Positions 1 to 10,254 are shown, counted from the stretch's first letter. The stretch is DNA of 64,000 nucleotides from Luteimonas saliphila (GCF_016774335.1 NZ_JAETWA010000035.1:81133-145132), one strand, 5' to 3'. Translations and numbers: made by a program. The notes: a model not told the origin generated them from the letters alone.

Positions 1-1
1 G

Positions 2-1489
<1,488 letters not shown>

Positions 1490-1562
1490 GCCAGCCCCGC
1501 GCCATCCCGCGATAGGCGTCTTCCGTCACGGACGTGGCGAGCGACCGCGTCGTTAGCGCCGG

Positions 1563-2003
1563 TCACCCGGCGGCATGCGCCCGCGCCCAGCGCACGATTT
1601 CGCCGGCCGGCATCGCGCCGGACATCCGAGCCAGTTCGCGGCCGTGCAGGAACAGCGCCAGCGTCGGGATACTGCGGATATCGAAGCGTGCGCCGAGGCC
1701 TGGATTCGCCTGGGTGTCCACCTTCCCCAACCGGATCGAAGGTTCGAGCTGCGCGGCGGCGGCTTCGAAATGCGGGGCCATGACCTTGCACGGACCGCAC
1801 CACGGCGCCCAGAAGTCGACCAGCAGCGGCAGGTCCGAACGCGATGCGTGCAGGTCGAAGCCGGCAGCGTCCAGCGCCAGCGGCTGCGCGTTGAACAACG
1901 CCTTGCCGCAGCGGCCGCAGTTCGGCGCGTCGCCCAGGCGTGCGGCGGGCACGCGGTTCAATGCGCTGCAATGCGGACAGGGGACCTGCAACGCAGCGGT
2001 CAT
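1563..2003 (-). CDS. trxC: thioredoxin 2 (TrxC) with zinc-binding N-terminus
   Basis: A 146-residue TrxC-type thioredoxin. An N-terminal zinc ribbon is visible as two CxxC pairs (C9/C12 and C29/C32), followed by a thioredoxin fold with the active site WCGPC at residues 68-72 and the cis-Pro segment RSIPTLALF. TrxC is a cytoplasmic disulfide reductase that keeps activity under oxidative stress. Its ATG overlaps the TGA of the upstream OsmC gene by four bases, so it is the last gene of the leftward sulfide-response operon. In this setting it could reduce persulfides as well as disulfides; that role is inference. Confidence 0.93.
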   Translation of the reverse strand: MTAALQVPCPHCSALNRVPAARLGDAPNCGRCGKALFNAQPLALDAAGFDLHASRSDLPLLVDFWAPWCGPCKVMAPHFEAAAAQLEPSIRLGKVDTQANPGLGARFDIRSIPTLALFLHGRELARMSGAMPAGEIVRWARAHAAG

Positions 2004-2476
2004 GGCCGTGGGCCGCCAGACGCGTCATGCACCACCACGCCGTTGCCGTCGGTCACCGTGACCTGCACCTCGATGCCGGCACGCACGCTCTGGGTGACGA
2101 CGCAGAAATTCTCGAACTGTTCGAGGATGCGCGGCAGCTGCTGGTAGTCCGCGGCGGCATCGGCCAGCTGCAGTTCGACACGCGCGGTCGGGATGCGCCA
2201 GCGGCCGCCGGCGTCGCGTTGCGGTGTCGCACTGATCCTCGCTTTCAGCGCGCCGGGCGTGTTCCCGTACTTGCGCAGCGAGAACAGCAGGCTGGCGGCC
2301 ATGCAGTTGGCCACCGCGGCCAGCAGCATGCGCGAGGGATTGGGTCCGCGGTCGTGGCCCAGCGGCGACGGTTCGTCGGTGAGCAGCGGCGCGAGCGCGG
2401 TGTCGTCGAAGACGATGCGGAACGCGTAGTCGCCTTCCTGCTCCAGGGTGACGTGGATCGGGCTGTCGATGCTCAT
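2000..2476 (-). CDS. OsmC/Ohr-family protein
   Basis: A 158-residue OsmC-family protein. The start is ATG at 2476, chosen because GGAGG lies eight bases upstream and its first bases overlap the stop of the preceding gene. The two family cysteines are present, C58 in AAVANCMAAS and C125 in ENFCVVTQSV; in OsmC/Ohr proteins this pair reduces organic hydroperoxides. The sequence is closer to the generic OsmC branch than to Ohr. It is start-stop coupled on both sides (DUF3365 gene upstream, trxC downstream). Its place behind SQR and an RND pump suggests thiol or hydropersulfide chemistry, which is inferred. Confidence 0.88.
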   Translation of the reverse strand: MSIDSPIHVTLEQEGDYAFRIVFDDTALAPLLTDEPSPLGHDRGPNPSRMLLAAVANCMAASLLFSLRKYGNTPGALKARISATPQRDAGGRWRIPTARVELQLADAAADYQQLPRILEQFENFCVVTQSVRAGIEVQVTVTDGNGVVVHDASGGPRP

Positions 2477-3144
2477 GGATTGCCTCCGGTGGGCGTGGCG
2501 ATGCGGGTCGGCACTTCGACCCACAGCGCGCCGCGCAGGTCGCCGATGTCGAAGCCGGTGGCGCCATCATCCGGATAACGCAGCGCGATGGCATCGCGGA
2601 CATCGGGCGCCACGTGCTTGCCGTGGCAGGCCGGGCAGCCCGGCTCGGTGGCGATGCCGCGCATCATGCGCAGCGACACGCCTGCTGGGAGGCCATCGCG
2701 CGTCACCGACAGCTGCTCGCCGGCCGCGGCGCCTCCGGCGACCGCCTGCTGGAAGCGTTGCAGCGTCGCGAGTTGCCAGTTGTCGGCGGCCTGCGCCGGG
2801 TTGCGGTTGCGGCCGGGCAGGGCGACGCGGCCGAGGTGGAGATCGTGCTCGGCCATCACCGCATCGGCGATGCGCGGCGCGTCGGTGCTGCAGACCCCGA
2901 TGGCGGCGGTCGGCCCGCCTTCGGCCACGGCGGCCTGCAGCGTGCCGCGCAACTGCGTGCTGAAGGCCGTCGCCGCGGCCTTCGCGCGTTCGAGGTCGGC
3001 ATCTTCGGACGCCATTGCCGCAAAGGAAGCCGACGCGGCTGCGCCCGGCGCCGCGATCGCGGGCGCGGCTTCCGGTGCCGGCACGCATGCGGACGCGAGC
3101 ATCGCGAACAGCGCGGCGATGGTGGCGGTGCGTGGGACGGTCAT
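2473..3144 (-). CDS. DUF3365 (Tll0287-like) lipoprotein with one c-type haem motif
   Basis: A 223-residue protein with a lipoprotein signal (MLASAC, lipid Cys at 20) and a DUF3365 domain, the haem-binding PAS-like fold typified by cyanobacterial Tll0287. A single CPACH motif (C170-H174) is the expected covalent haem c site. Such proteins are proposed periplasmic redox sensors, but function is not settled. The ATG at 3144 overlaps the stop of the RND gene (TGA at 3143-3141), and its own stop overlaps the start of the OsmC gene, so translation is coupled. A haem lipoprotein inside an efflux/sulfide operon is unusual. Confidence 0.85.
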   Translation of the reverse strand: MTVPRTATIAALFAMLASACVPAPEAAPAIAAPGAAASASFAAMASEDADLERAKAAATAFSTQLRGTLQAAVAEGGPTAAIGVCSTDAPRIADAVMAEHDLHLGRVALPGRNRNPAQAADNWQLATLQRFQQAVAGGAAAGEQLSVTRDGLPAGVSLRMMRGIATEPGCPACHGKHVAPDVRDAIALRYPDDGATGFDIGDLRGALWVEVPTRIATPTGGNP

Positions 3145-6100
3145 GCGGGAACCTCCGTGCGGCGATGCGAGAGCAGGGTGTAGTACAGCAGCGGGATCAC
3201 GACGAGGGTCAACACGGTCGACACCAGGATGCCGAAGATCAGCGAGATCGCCAGGCCGTTGAAGATCGGATCGTCGAGGATGAAGAACGCGCCGGCCATC
3301 GCCGCCAGCGCGGTCAGCGCGATCGGCTGGGCGCGCACCGCGCAGGCGTCCACCACGGCGCGTTCCAGCGAATGCCCGCGTTCGAGCAGGTGGTTGATGA
3401 AATCCACCAGCAGGATCGAGTTGCGCACGATGATGCCGGCCAGCGCGATCATGCCGATCATGCTGGTGGCGGTGAACTGCGCGCCGAGCAGGGCGTGGCC
3501 CGGCATCACGCCGATCACGGTCAGCGGGATCGGCGCCATGATCACCAGCGGCACCAGGTAGTTGCGGAAGTAGGCCACCACCAGCAGGTAGATCAGCACC
3601 ATGCCGGCGGCGTAGGCGATGCCCATGTCGCGGAAGGTTTCGTAGGTGATCTGCCATTCGCCGTCCCACTTGATCGCAAAGCCGCTGGTATCGACCGGCT
3701 GGCGGATGAAGAACTGCGACAGCCACTGGCCGTCGATGGCGTGGTCGGACACTTGTCCGACCAGGTCGAACATGCCGTACAGCGGACTGTCGATGCGGCT
3801 GCTCTCGTCGCCCATCACATAGACCACCGGCAGCAGGTCCTTGTGGTGGACCGCGCCGTCCCAGCGCGCCTGGCGCACCTGCACCAGTTCCGACAGCGGC
3901 ACCAGCTGGCCGTCGCCGCCGCGCACGCGCAGCGACAGCACGCCGTCCAGCGACGCCTGTCCGGCGGCCGGCAGGCGCAGGCGGATCGGGCGCGGATACT
4001 TCGAGCCTCCGTCGATGAGGTGGCTGGCATCCAGGCCCGACAGGCCGGCGGCGATGGTGTCGGCGATCGCGGACTGCGGCACGCCCAGCCGCGCCGCGCG
4101 CGCCCGGTCGATCACCAGCAGCTCGCGCAGTGCGTCCGCTTCCACGCTGGTATCGACGTCGACGATGCCGTCGGTGGCGAGGAAGCGCTGTTCCAGCGCC
4201 AGGCCGATCCTGCGCGCCTGCGCATAGTCGGGGCCGTAGACCTCGGCGACGATCGGCGACAGCACCGGCGGTCCCGGCGGCACTTCCACCACCTTGACCG
4301 ACGCACCGTGGCGACGGCCGACTTCGGCCACCTGTGGCCGCAACGCGACGGCGATGTCGTGGCTCTTGCGGCTGCGGTCGTGGCGATCGACCAGGTTGAC
4401 CTGCAGGTCGCCGAGGTTCGCCCCGCTGCGCAGGTCGTACTGGCGCACCAGCCCATTGAAGTCGATCGGCGCGGCGGTGCCGGCGTAGCCCTGGTAGTGC
4501 CGCACCTCGGGCATGCGGTCGAGCACCGCCGACAGTTCGGCCAGCAGCGCATTGGTGTCCTCCAGCGTGCGCCCTTCGGGCAGGTCGACGACGATCTGCA
4601 GCTCCGACTTGTTGTCAAACGGCAGCATCTTGAGCACCACCAGCTGGAACATCGCCAGGCTCGCGGCCAGCGCGACCAGCGCCGCCATCGCCAGGAACAG
4701 CAGGTGGCGACGGCGCGCACCGCCCTCGCGGGCGAGGAACGGGCTCATCACGCGTTCGAACAGGCGGTGCAGGCGCGCGGCCATCGTGCCTTCGACATGG
4801 CCATGCCCGTCGTCCTGTGTCGCGTGCTGCGCGACGTGGCGCCCGAGCAGTTTCAGCGACAGCCATGGCGTGACCACCAGCGCGATCAGCAGCGACAGCA
4901 GCATGCCGACCGAGGCGTTGATCGGGATCGGTCGCATGTACGGCCCCATCAGGCCGGTGACGAAGGCCATCGGCATCAGCGCGGCGATCACGGTGAACGT
5001 TGCGAGGATGGTCGGGCCGCCGACTTCGTCCACCGCCGGCGGGATCGCCTCGCGCAGGGTCTTGCCGCCCTGCGCCATGTGCCGATGGATGTTCTCGACC
5101 ACCACGATGGCGTCGTCGACCAGGATGCCGATCGAGAAGATCAGCGCGAACAGCGACACCCGGTTGAGGGTGAAGCCCATCGCCATCGATGCGAACAACG
5201 TCACCGAGAGCGTCAGCACCACCGCGCTGCCGATGACGACGGCTTCGCGCCTGCCGAGCGCGAACAGCACCAGCAACACCACCGAGCCGGTGGCGAACAC
5301 CAGCTTCTTGATCAGGGTCTGCGCCTTGTCGCTGGCGGTCATGCCGTAGTCGCGGGTGACCTCGACCTGGATGCCATCGGGAACCACCTGCCCGCGCAAG
5401 GCCTCGATGCGGCGCAGTGCCGCGGAGGTGATGTCGGCGGCATTGCTGCCGGGCTTCTTGGCGATGGCCAGCGTGACCGCGGGTGCGACCCCGCTGGCCG
5501 GGCCGTCGCGTCCGTGCGGCGCGCCGTGCCAGACGTAGCTGGACGACACGTCGGCGCCATCGCGCACGTTGGCCACGTCGACCAGCCGCACCGGCTGCCC
5601 GCCGTTCACGCCGAGGACGAGGTTGGCGACGTCGTCGCGGTCGGCGAGGAACTGCCCCGAGGTCACCTGCGCCACTCCGTCGGCACCGACGCGCTCGCCT
5701 GCCTGGCGCGCGAGGTTGGCCGCCTGCAATGCGCCGGCGAGGTCGTCGACGGTCAGGCCATGGCTGGCCAGGCGGGCCGCATCCAGCTCCACCATCACCG
5801 CGCGGTCCGGCGCGCCGATGGTGAACACGTCGCGGGTGCCGGGGATGCGCTTGAGTTCGGTTTCCAGCGTGTGCGCCACGGCGGCCAGGTCCAGCGCGCT
5901 GCGCTGGGGATCGTCGGTCCACAGCGTCAGCGCCATCACCGGCACGTCGTCGATGCCCTTGGGCTTGACGATCGGCTGGCCGACGCCGAGGCCCTGCGGC
6001 ATCCAGTCCTGGTTGGAGAACACCTTGTCGTACAGCCGCACCAGTGCCGGTTGGCGCTTCACCCCGACCTCGAACTCGACCGTCAATACAGCCATGCCCG

Positions 6101-6389
6101 GGCGGCTGACCGAATAGGTGTGCTTGACCTGCTCGATCTCGGAGAGTTTCTGCTCCAGCGGGAAGGTCACCATCTGCTCCACCTGGCGCGCGTCGGCACC
6201 GGGGAAGGACACGATGACGTTGGCCATGGTCACGTCGATCTGCGGCTCTTCCTCGCGCGGGGTGACCATCACCGCGACCGCGCCCAGCAGCAGGCCCAGC
6301 AGCGCCAGCACCGGCGTCAGCGGATTGGCCTGGAAGGTCCGCGCGATGCGTCCGGAGATGCCCAGGCGCGGGCTGCCGTGCGTGGGCAT
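3141..6389 (-). CDS. RND efflux transporter, AcrB/HAE1-type inner-membrane pump
   Basis: A 1082-residue RND permease with the normal AcrB-like layout: first membrane helix near residues 24-43, a large periplasmic porter loop, a helix block containing GILVDDAIVVVENI (the proton-relay Asp pair of TM4), a second porter loop, and a final helix block with the GIIVRNSILLVDFIN signature. It should drive proton-coupled export through the adjacent membrane fusion protein; no outer-membrane channel gene is in the window. It starts one base after the stop of the fusion-protein gene. The substrate cannot be read from the sequence. Its position in an SQR/rhodanese operon points to sulfur species or damage products, which is inference. 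Confidence 0.94.
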   Translation of the reverse strand: MPTHGSPRLGISGRIARTFQANPLTPVLALLGLLLGAVAVMVTPREEEPQIDVTMANVIVSFPGADARQVEQMVTFPLEQKLSEIEQVKHTYSVSRPGMAVLTVEFEVGVKRQPALVRLYDKVFSNQDWMPQGLGVGQPIVKPKGIDDVPVMALTLWTDDPQRSALDLAAVAHTLETELKRIPGTRDVFTIGAPDRAVMVELDAARLASHGLTVDDLAGALQAANLARQAGERVGADGVAQVTSGQFLADRDDVANLVLGVNGGQPVRLVDVANVRDGADVSSSYVWHGAPHGRDGPASGVAPAVTLAIAKKPGSNAADITSAALRRIEALRGQVVPDGIQVEVTRDYGMTASDKAQTLIKKLVFATGSVVLLVLFALGRREAVVIGSAVVLTLSVTLFASMAMGFTLNRVSLFALIFSIGILVDDAIVVVENIHRHMAQGGKTLREAIPPAVDEVGGPTILATFTVIAALMPMAFVTGLMGPYMRPIPINASVGMLLSLLIALVVTPWLSLKLLGRHVAQHATQDDGHGHVEGTMAARLHRLFERVMSPFLAREGGARRRHLLFLAMAALVALAASLAMFQLVVLKMLPFDNKSELQIVVDLPEGRTLEDTNALLAELSAVLDRMPEVRHYQGYAGTAAPIDFNGLVRQYDLRSGANLGDLQVNLVDRHDRSRKSHDIAVALRPQVAEVGRRHGASVKVVEVPPGPPVLSPIVAEVYGPDYAQARRIGLALEQRFLATDGIVDVDTSVEADALRELLVIDRARAARLGVPQSAIADTIAAGLSGLDASHLIDGGSKYPRPIRLRLPAAGQASLDGVLSLRVRGGDGQLVPLSELVQVRQARWDGAVHHKDLLPVVYVMGDESSRIDSPLYGMFDLVGQVSDHAIDGQWLSQFFIRQPVDTSGFAIKWDGEWQITYETFRDMGIAYAAGMVLIYLLVVAYFRNYLVPLVIMAPIPLTVIGVMPGHALLGAQFTATSMIGMIALAGIIVRNSILLVDFINHLLERGHSLERAVVDACAVRAQPIALTALAAMAGAFFILDDPIFNGLAISLIFGILVSTVLTLVVIPLLYYTLLSHRRTEVPA

Positions 6390-6390
6390 G

Positions 6391-7470
6391 TCAGTCGTCG
6401 CCCTTGCGCGCCGCGACCAGTGCCTGCATCGCGGCGACCGGATCGGCGGCGATGGTCTCGCCCGCCTTCAGGCCGGCGATAACATCGATGACGTCGCCGC
6501 TGCGTTCGCCCAGCCGCAGCTGTCGCAGCGACAGTCGGCCTTCGGCCAGCACGTACACCGCATCGACTTCGCCGCGCTGCACCAGCGCCGAGGCCGGCAC
6601 GCGCGGATGCGCCGCGCCCTTCACGGCGGGAAACGCGACCTTGGCCGTGCGCCCGGGCTGCGGCACCGGATCGAGCTGCGGCAGCTGCACGCGCACTCTC
6701 ACCGCGTGCGTCGCCGGATCGGCGCTGGGGAACACGGTCACGTCGTCGGCATCGACGCGTCGGCCGTCGTCGAACGTCACCTTCGCCGCAGGCTCGGCGC
6801 GGATCGCATCGGCATCCGACTGCGGCACGCTGACCTCGATGCGCAGCGCGCCCGGCGCGAACACCGTCATCAGCGGCTGGCCGATGCCGACACTCTCGCC
6901 CGGTTCCACGTCGCGCGAGCCGACGATGCCCGCGTAGGGCGCGCGGATCGTGGTGTAGGCGGTCTGCTGGCCGGCGCTGGTGACCTGCTCGCGCGCGGCG
7001 TCGCGCGCGGCGACGGCAGAGTCACGCATCGCGCGCATCTGGTCGAGCTGCGACTTCGACACGTACTGGCCTTGCGACAACTCGAGGTAACGACGGAAGT
7101 TGCCCTCGGCCTCGACGGCGCTGGCTTCGGCGGCCCGCAACTGCGCGCGCGCGGCGTCGACCCCGGACTGCTGTTCAACCGCGCTCAGCCGCACCAGCAC
7201 CTCGTCGGCGGAGACACGGTCGTCGACGTCGCGCAGTACGTCGGTGACCCGGCCGTTGGTCTGCGCCGACAGCGTGGCCTGGCGCACGGCCTCGACCACG
7301 CCATCCCAGGCGCGTCCGCTGCCGCTGTCGCCGGCCTGCACGATGACGGTGTCGAGGCCTTCGATCGCCGGCTGCGCGGGCACGGCGTCGTCGCCTCCGC
7401 ACGCCGCCAGCGTAGCCGCCAGCATCGCGGCCAGCACGACATCGCGGCGCCTGGTCGCGTTCCGGCTCAC
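6391..7470 (-). CDS. RND membrane fusion protein (periplasmic adaptor), lipoprotein
   Basis: A 359-residue efflux adaptor of the AcrA/HlyD family. I chose the GTG at 7470 because GAGGA lies just upstream and because it gives a clean lipoprotein signal ending in LAACGGDD; the longer frame upstream overlaps the previous gene. Order: lipid anchor, first lipoyl half (ASAQTNGRVTDVLRDVDDRVS-like region), short coiled-coil hairpin around residues 95-150, second lipoyl half (TIRAPYAGIVGSRDVEPGESV region), then beta-barrel and membrane-proximal domains. It bridges the RND pump to an outer-membrane channel encoded elsewhere. Ten bases separate it from the DUF2892 gene. Confidence 0.92.
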   Translation of the reverse strand: MSRNATRRRDVVLAAMLAATLAACGGDDAVPAQPAIEGLDTVIVQAGDSGSGRAWDGVVEAVRQATLSAQTNGRVTDVLRDVDDRVSADEVLVRLSAVEQQSGVDAARAQLRAAEASAVEAEGNFRRYLELSQGQYVSKSQLDQMRAMRDSAVAARDAAREQVTSAGQQTAYTTIRAPYAGIVGSRDVEPGESVGIGQPLMTVFAPGALRIEVSVPQSDADAIRAEPAAKVTFDDGRRVDADDVTVFPSADPATHAVRVRVQLPQLDPVPQPGRTAKVAFPAVKGAAHPRVPASALVQRGEVDAVYVLAEGRLSLRQLRLGERSGDVIDVIAGLKAGETIAADPVAAMQALVAARKGDD

Positions 7471-7480
7471 GACGGGTTCC

Positions 7481-7684
7481 TCACTTGAATGCGCAGCCGC
7501 TGGCCACGCCCAGTTTGCGCAGCACCATCGCCGCCGGGCAGAAGCCGGTGACGCTGGCCTGCAGCATGTTCGCACCGATGAAGACGGTGAACCACAGCCA
7601 CAGTGGCGAGACGAAGTGGGCGAGCGCGAGGCTGGCGAGGATCATCACGCCGGCGAAGGCGAGGACGGCACGGTCGAGGTTCAT
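7481..7684 (-). CDS. YgaP-type DUF2892 inner-membrane protein
   Basis: A 67-residue protein that is nearly all membrane helix: one hydrophobic stretch at residues 7-24 and a second at 27-40, followed by TGFCPAAMVLRKLGV, the GFCP motif of DUF2892. In several bacteria this domain is fused to a rhodanese (YgaP) or encoded next to persulfide-handling genes, and the conserved Cys near the second helix is thought to take part in sulfur transfer. The ATG at 7684 lies 26 bases after the SQR stop. The neighbourhood (SQR, rhodaneses, SqrR-like repressor) supports a role in sulfide detoxification. Confidence 0.87.
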   Translation of the reverse strand: MNLDRAVLAFAGVMILASLALAHFVSPLWLWFTVFIGANMLQASVTGFCPAAMVLRKLGVASGCAFK

Positions 7685-7710
7685 GTCATGACTCCTAGTG
7701 AGTGGGGTGG

Positions 7711-8982
7711 TCAGCGCGTGCGCAGGATGCCGAGCAGTTTCAGCACGTATTTCTCGTAGGCCGGTTCGGTGTTGCCGGACTTCATCTTCATCAGGAAGTA
7801 CTTCTCGAACGCGATCTTGGCCAGGTGGACCCACTTGTCGACCCTGGCCCAGGTGACGTTGCGCGGCGGGATCTGCGGCAGGGCCACGAACGCGACCCCG
7901 GTATCGCCCATGTCGGCCAGGCAGATCGCGTTCCACGTCGCCTCAGCGGTGGCCGGCCTGCCCGCCAGCTCGGCCTGGATGTTGTGCGCCACCGCGGTGA
8001 CCATCGACTCGATCATGAAGCCGGTCTTCGGCGCCCCGGTCGGCACCGGCGTGGCCTCCACCGGCGGGATCGCGACGCAGACGCCGAGCGAATGGATGTT
8101 CGGATACGCGGGATTGCGCTGGTGCTTGTCGATCAGCACGAAGCCGCGCGGATTGCACAGCCCTTCGACGTTGCGCACCGCGTCCACCCCGGTGAAGGCG
8201 GGCAGCACCATCGAGTACCGGAACGGCAGCGCGTGCGACTTCTTAGGCTGGCCGTCCTCGTCCATCTCGGTCACGTCCATCTCGCCATCGCGCACGCCGG
8301 TGATCCTGGCGTTGACGATCCAGCGGATGTGGCGCTGGCGGAACTCCGATTCCATCAACCCCCTGGAGTCGCCGACGCCGCCCAGGCCCATGTGGCCCAC
8401 ATACGGTTCCGGGCTCACGTAGGTGATCGGCACCCTGTCGCGCAGCTTGCGCTTGCGCAGGTCGCGGTCGAGGATCATCGCGAACTCGTAGGCCGGCCCG
8501 AAGCAGCTGGCGCCGGCCGCCGCGCCGACCACCACCGGCCCGGGGTCGTCGAGGAAGGCCTTGTAGGCCTCCCATGCGCTGGTGGCGTGCGGCGTGGTGC
8601 AGATCGAGTGCGTGAAGCCGCCATGCGGACCCAGCCCCGGAACCTCGTCGAACGCCAGCCGCGGGCCGGTGGCGATGACCAGGTGGTCGTATTCGACATG
8701 GCGGCCATCGCGCAGCAATACGCGGTCGTGTTGCGGGTCCACCTTGTCCGCGCCGATCGCTTCGAACGCGATGTCGTGCCGTGCCAGGTATCCCGGCACC
8801 TGGATCTGCACGTCGGACGGCTTGCGCCAGCCCACCGCGACCCAGGGGTTCGATGGCGTGAACGAGAACAGGTCGCCTTCGCCGACGACGGTGATCGCCG
8901 GGCCCTTGCCCAGCGTGCCGCGCAGTTCGTAGGCGACGCTCATGCCGCCGATGCCTGCGCCCAACACCACGATATGTGCCAT
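7711..8982 (-). CDS. sqr: sulfide:quinone oxidoreductase
   Basis: A 423-residue FAD flavoprotein of the SQR/FCSD family. It opens with the Rossmann motif VVLGAGIGG (residues 5-13) and has a second nucleotide-type motif around VVVGAAAGASC. Cysteines fall at 128 (HSICTT), 160 (GASCFG) and 354 (NAICLADMGD), the spacing of the catalytic triad known in Acidithiobacillus SQR (128/160/356), so it should oxidise sulfide to polysulfide or persulfide and pass electrons to quinone at the membrane. The C-terminal ~60 residues are amphipathic, as expected for membrane attachment. Good ribosome site (GGGAGGGAAC). First gene of the leftward operon, divergent from the rhodanese/repressor operon. Confidence 0.93.
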   Translation of the reverse strand: MAHIVVLGAGIGGMSVAYELRGTLGKGPAITVVGEGDLFSFTPSNPWVAVGWRKPSDVQIQVPGYLARHDIAFEAIGADKVDPQHDRVLLRDGRHVEYDHLVIATGPRLAFDEVPGLGPHGGFTHSICTTPHATSAWEAYKAFLDDPGPVVVGAAAGASCFGPAYEFAMILDRDLRKRKLRDRVPITYVSPEPYVGHMGLGGVGDSRGLMESEFRQRHIRWIVNARITGVRDGEMDVTEMDEDGQPKKSHALPFRYSMVLPAFTGVDAVRNVEGLCNPRGFVLIDKHQRNPAYPNIHSLGVCVAIPPVEATPVPTGAPKTGFMIESMVTAVAHNIQAELAGRPATAEATWNAICLADMGDTGVAFVALPQIPPRNVTWARVDKWVHLAKIAFEKYFLMKMKSGNTEPAYEKYVLKLLGILRTR

Positions 8983-9029
8983 GTCGTTCCCTCCCGGGGA
9001 TCGGTGACTGCTGCGCCGGAACCCCGGCT

Positions 9030-9088
9030 TGCAAGTACATTAGCAATATCTTATATTAGATGCAACTGATTCAATGAGGCGCGCCGAG
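9030..9088. promoter_or_regulatory. divergent promoter/operator for the sulfide locus
   Basis: The 106 bases between sqr and the rhodanese gene contain one AT-rich island in otherwise GC-rich DNA, at about 9037-9062. It holds the imperfect dyad ATTAGCAATATCTTATATTA. AT-rich dyads of this sort are the operator type of SqrR/BigR/YgaV repressors, and a repressor of that class is encoded 400 bases to the right. I infer that one operator controls both directions. Confidence 0.6.
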
Positions 9089-9478
9089 ATGACCCTGACC
9101 GTCGAACAACTGGTAGCCCGGGCGCGGTCCCGCATCCGGGAACTGGATCTGGGCGAGCTGTCCGCATCGCAGGCGCGCGATGCGGTGCTGATCGACGTGC
9201 GCGAGCCCGACGAGTACGCGCAGGGCCACCTGCCCGGCGCGGTGAACCTGCCGCGCGGCGTGCTGGAGTTCCAGATCCATGCGCATCCGGCGATGGGCTG
9301 CACCGCCAGCGAGGCGCTGGCTCTGTCGGATCGACCGCTGGTGCTGTACTGCCGGACGGGCGGCCGCTCCGCGCTGGCGGCCGAAAGCCTGCAGCAACTG
9401 GGCTTCAGCGACGTGCATTCGCTTGCCGGCGGCTTCGAGGCATGGCGCAATGCCGGTCTGCCCATCACGACCGCATGA
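9089..9478 (+). CDS. rhodanese-domain protein
   Basis: A 129-residue single-domain rhodanese (sulfurtransferase). I start it at the ATG at 9089, which has GAGG nine bases upstream, rather than at 9074, which has no ribosome site. The Cdc25/rhodanese motif DVREPDEYAQGHLPGA is at residues 36-51 and the active-site loop CRTGGRS begins at C88. It should accept sulfane sulfur from the SQR product and pass it on to thiols or cyanide. The stop overlaps the start of the ArsR gene by four bases. Confidence 0.9.
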   Translation: MTLTVEQLVARARSRIRELDLGELSASQARDAVLIDVREPDEYAQGHLPGAVNLPRGVLEFQIHAHPAMGCTASEALALSDRPLVLYCRTGGRSALAAESLQQLGFSDVHSLAGGFEAWRNAGLPITTA

Positions 9479-9834
9479 ACATGCCCGCAAGAAAACCGAC
9501 CCCCGCCTTCGACCTGGCCGCGATGCAGGCCCATGCCGGCGATGCCGCGCAGCTGCTGAAGGCGCTGGCCAACGAGCGCCGCCTGCAGGTGCTGTGCCTG
9601 CTCGCCGAACGCGAGCGCTCGGTCGGCGAGATCAACGAACTGCTCGACCTCAGCCAGTCGGCGCTGTCGCAGCACCTCGCGGTCCTGCGCGAGGAGGGGC
9701 TGGTGCGGACCCGGCGCGAGGCGCAGACGATCTACTACGCGCTGATGCCGGGACCGGCCGCCGCGGTCATGGAAACCCTGCATGGCATCTACTGCAGCCC
9801 GCCGCCGGCGCGCACGACGAGGAAACGCACGTGA
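9475..9834 (+). CDS. ArsR-family repressor, SqrR/BigR-like persulfide sensor
   Basis: A 119-residue ArsR/SmtB winged-helix protein. The helix-turn-helix is read as SVGEINELLDLSQSALSQHLAVLR (two adjacent helices near residues 49-72). Only two cysteines occur in the chain body, C41 in VLCLLAE and C107 in GIYCSPP, the same positions and spacing as the sensing pair of Rhodobacter SqrR; the metal ligands of ArsR/SmtB are absent. In that family a di- or tetrasulfide bridge between the two cysteines releases the DNA. It therefore likely represses both arms of this locus until persulfides appear. ATG at 9475 overlaps the preceding TGA. Confidence 0.9.
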   Translation: MNMPARKPTPAFDLAAMQAHAGDAAQLLKALANERRLQVLCLLAERERSVGEINELLDLSQSALSQHLAVLREEGLVRTRREAQTIYYALMPGPAAAVMETLHGIYCSPPPARTTRKRT

Positions 9835-10199
9835 TCGCCTTGCTGAAAGTCCTGTTCGGGGTGAGCGGGCCGCACGTGGGGCCGCGCGAAGCGGTGCAGC
9901 GCATGAACTGTGGCGCGGCGCTGGTGGACGTGCGCGAACCGGGCGAGTTCGCTGCCGGGCATGCCGAAGGCGCGATCCCCCTCCCGCTCGGCCGCATTCG
10001 CGCCCGCGGCGTGGAGGCGATCGAGGCGCTGGGGCTGCCGGCGGGGACGTCCGAGATCCTGCTGGTCTGCCGCAGCGGCATGCGTTCCAGGCTCGCGCAG
10101 GGCGCGTTGTCGAAGGACCCGCAGCGCCGCTACGTCAATGTCGATGGCGGCATGGCGGCGTGGGCCGCAAGCGGCCTGCCCGTCGTGCGCGGTCAGTGA
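9831..10199 (+). CDS. second rhodanese-domain protein
   Basis: A 122-residue rhodanese with DVREPGEFAAGHAEGA at residues 33-48 and active-site loop CRSGMRS starting at C80. The start is the GTG at 9831, overlapping the TGA of the ArsR gene; GAGGA lies about eight bases upstream. The first 15 residues (MIALLKVLFGVSGPHV) are hydrophobic, weakly amphipathic, and may touch the membrane. Its loop differs from the first rhodanese (SGM versus TGG), so the two probably use different acceptors. Confidence 0.88.
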   Translation: MIALLKVLFGVSGPHVGPREAVQRMNCGAALVDVREPGEFAAGHAEGAIPLPLGRIRARGVEAIEALGLPAGTSEILLVCRSGMRSRLAQGALSKDPQRRYVNVDGGMAAWAASGLPVVRGQ

Positions 10200-10254
10200 T
10201 TCGCGGTCGATCGCATCCAGGCCTCTTCCCATCCAACCCCACCCGGAGCATTCC

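Noticed and set aside
3015..6482. 1155-codon open frame on the plus strand
   Set aside because: It is antisense to the RND pump; its His/Gln/Asp/Arg-rich content is the normal mirror of a GC-rich gene on the other strand.
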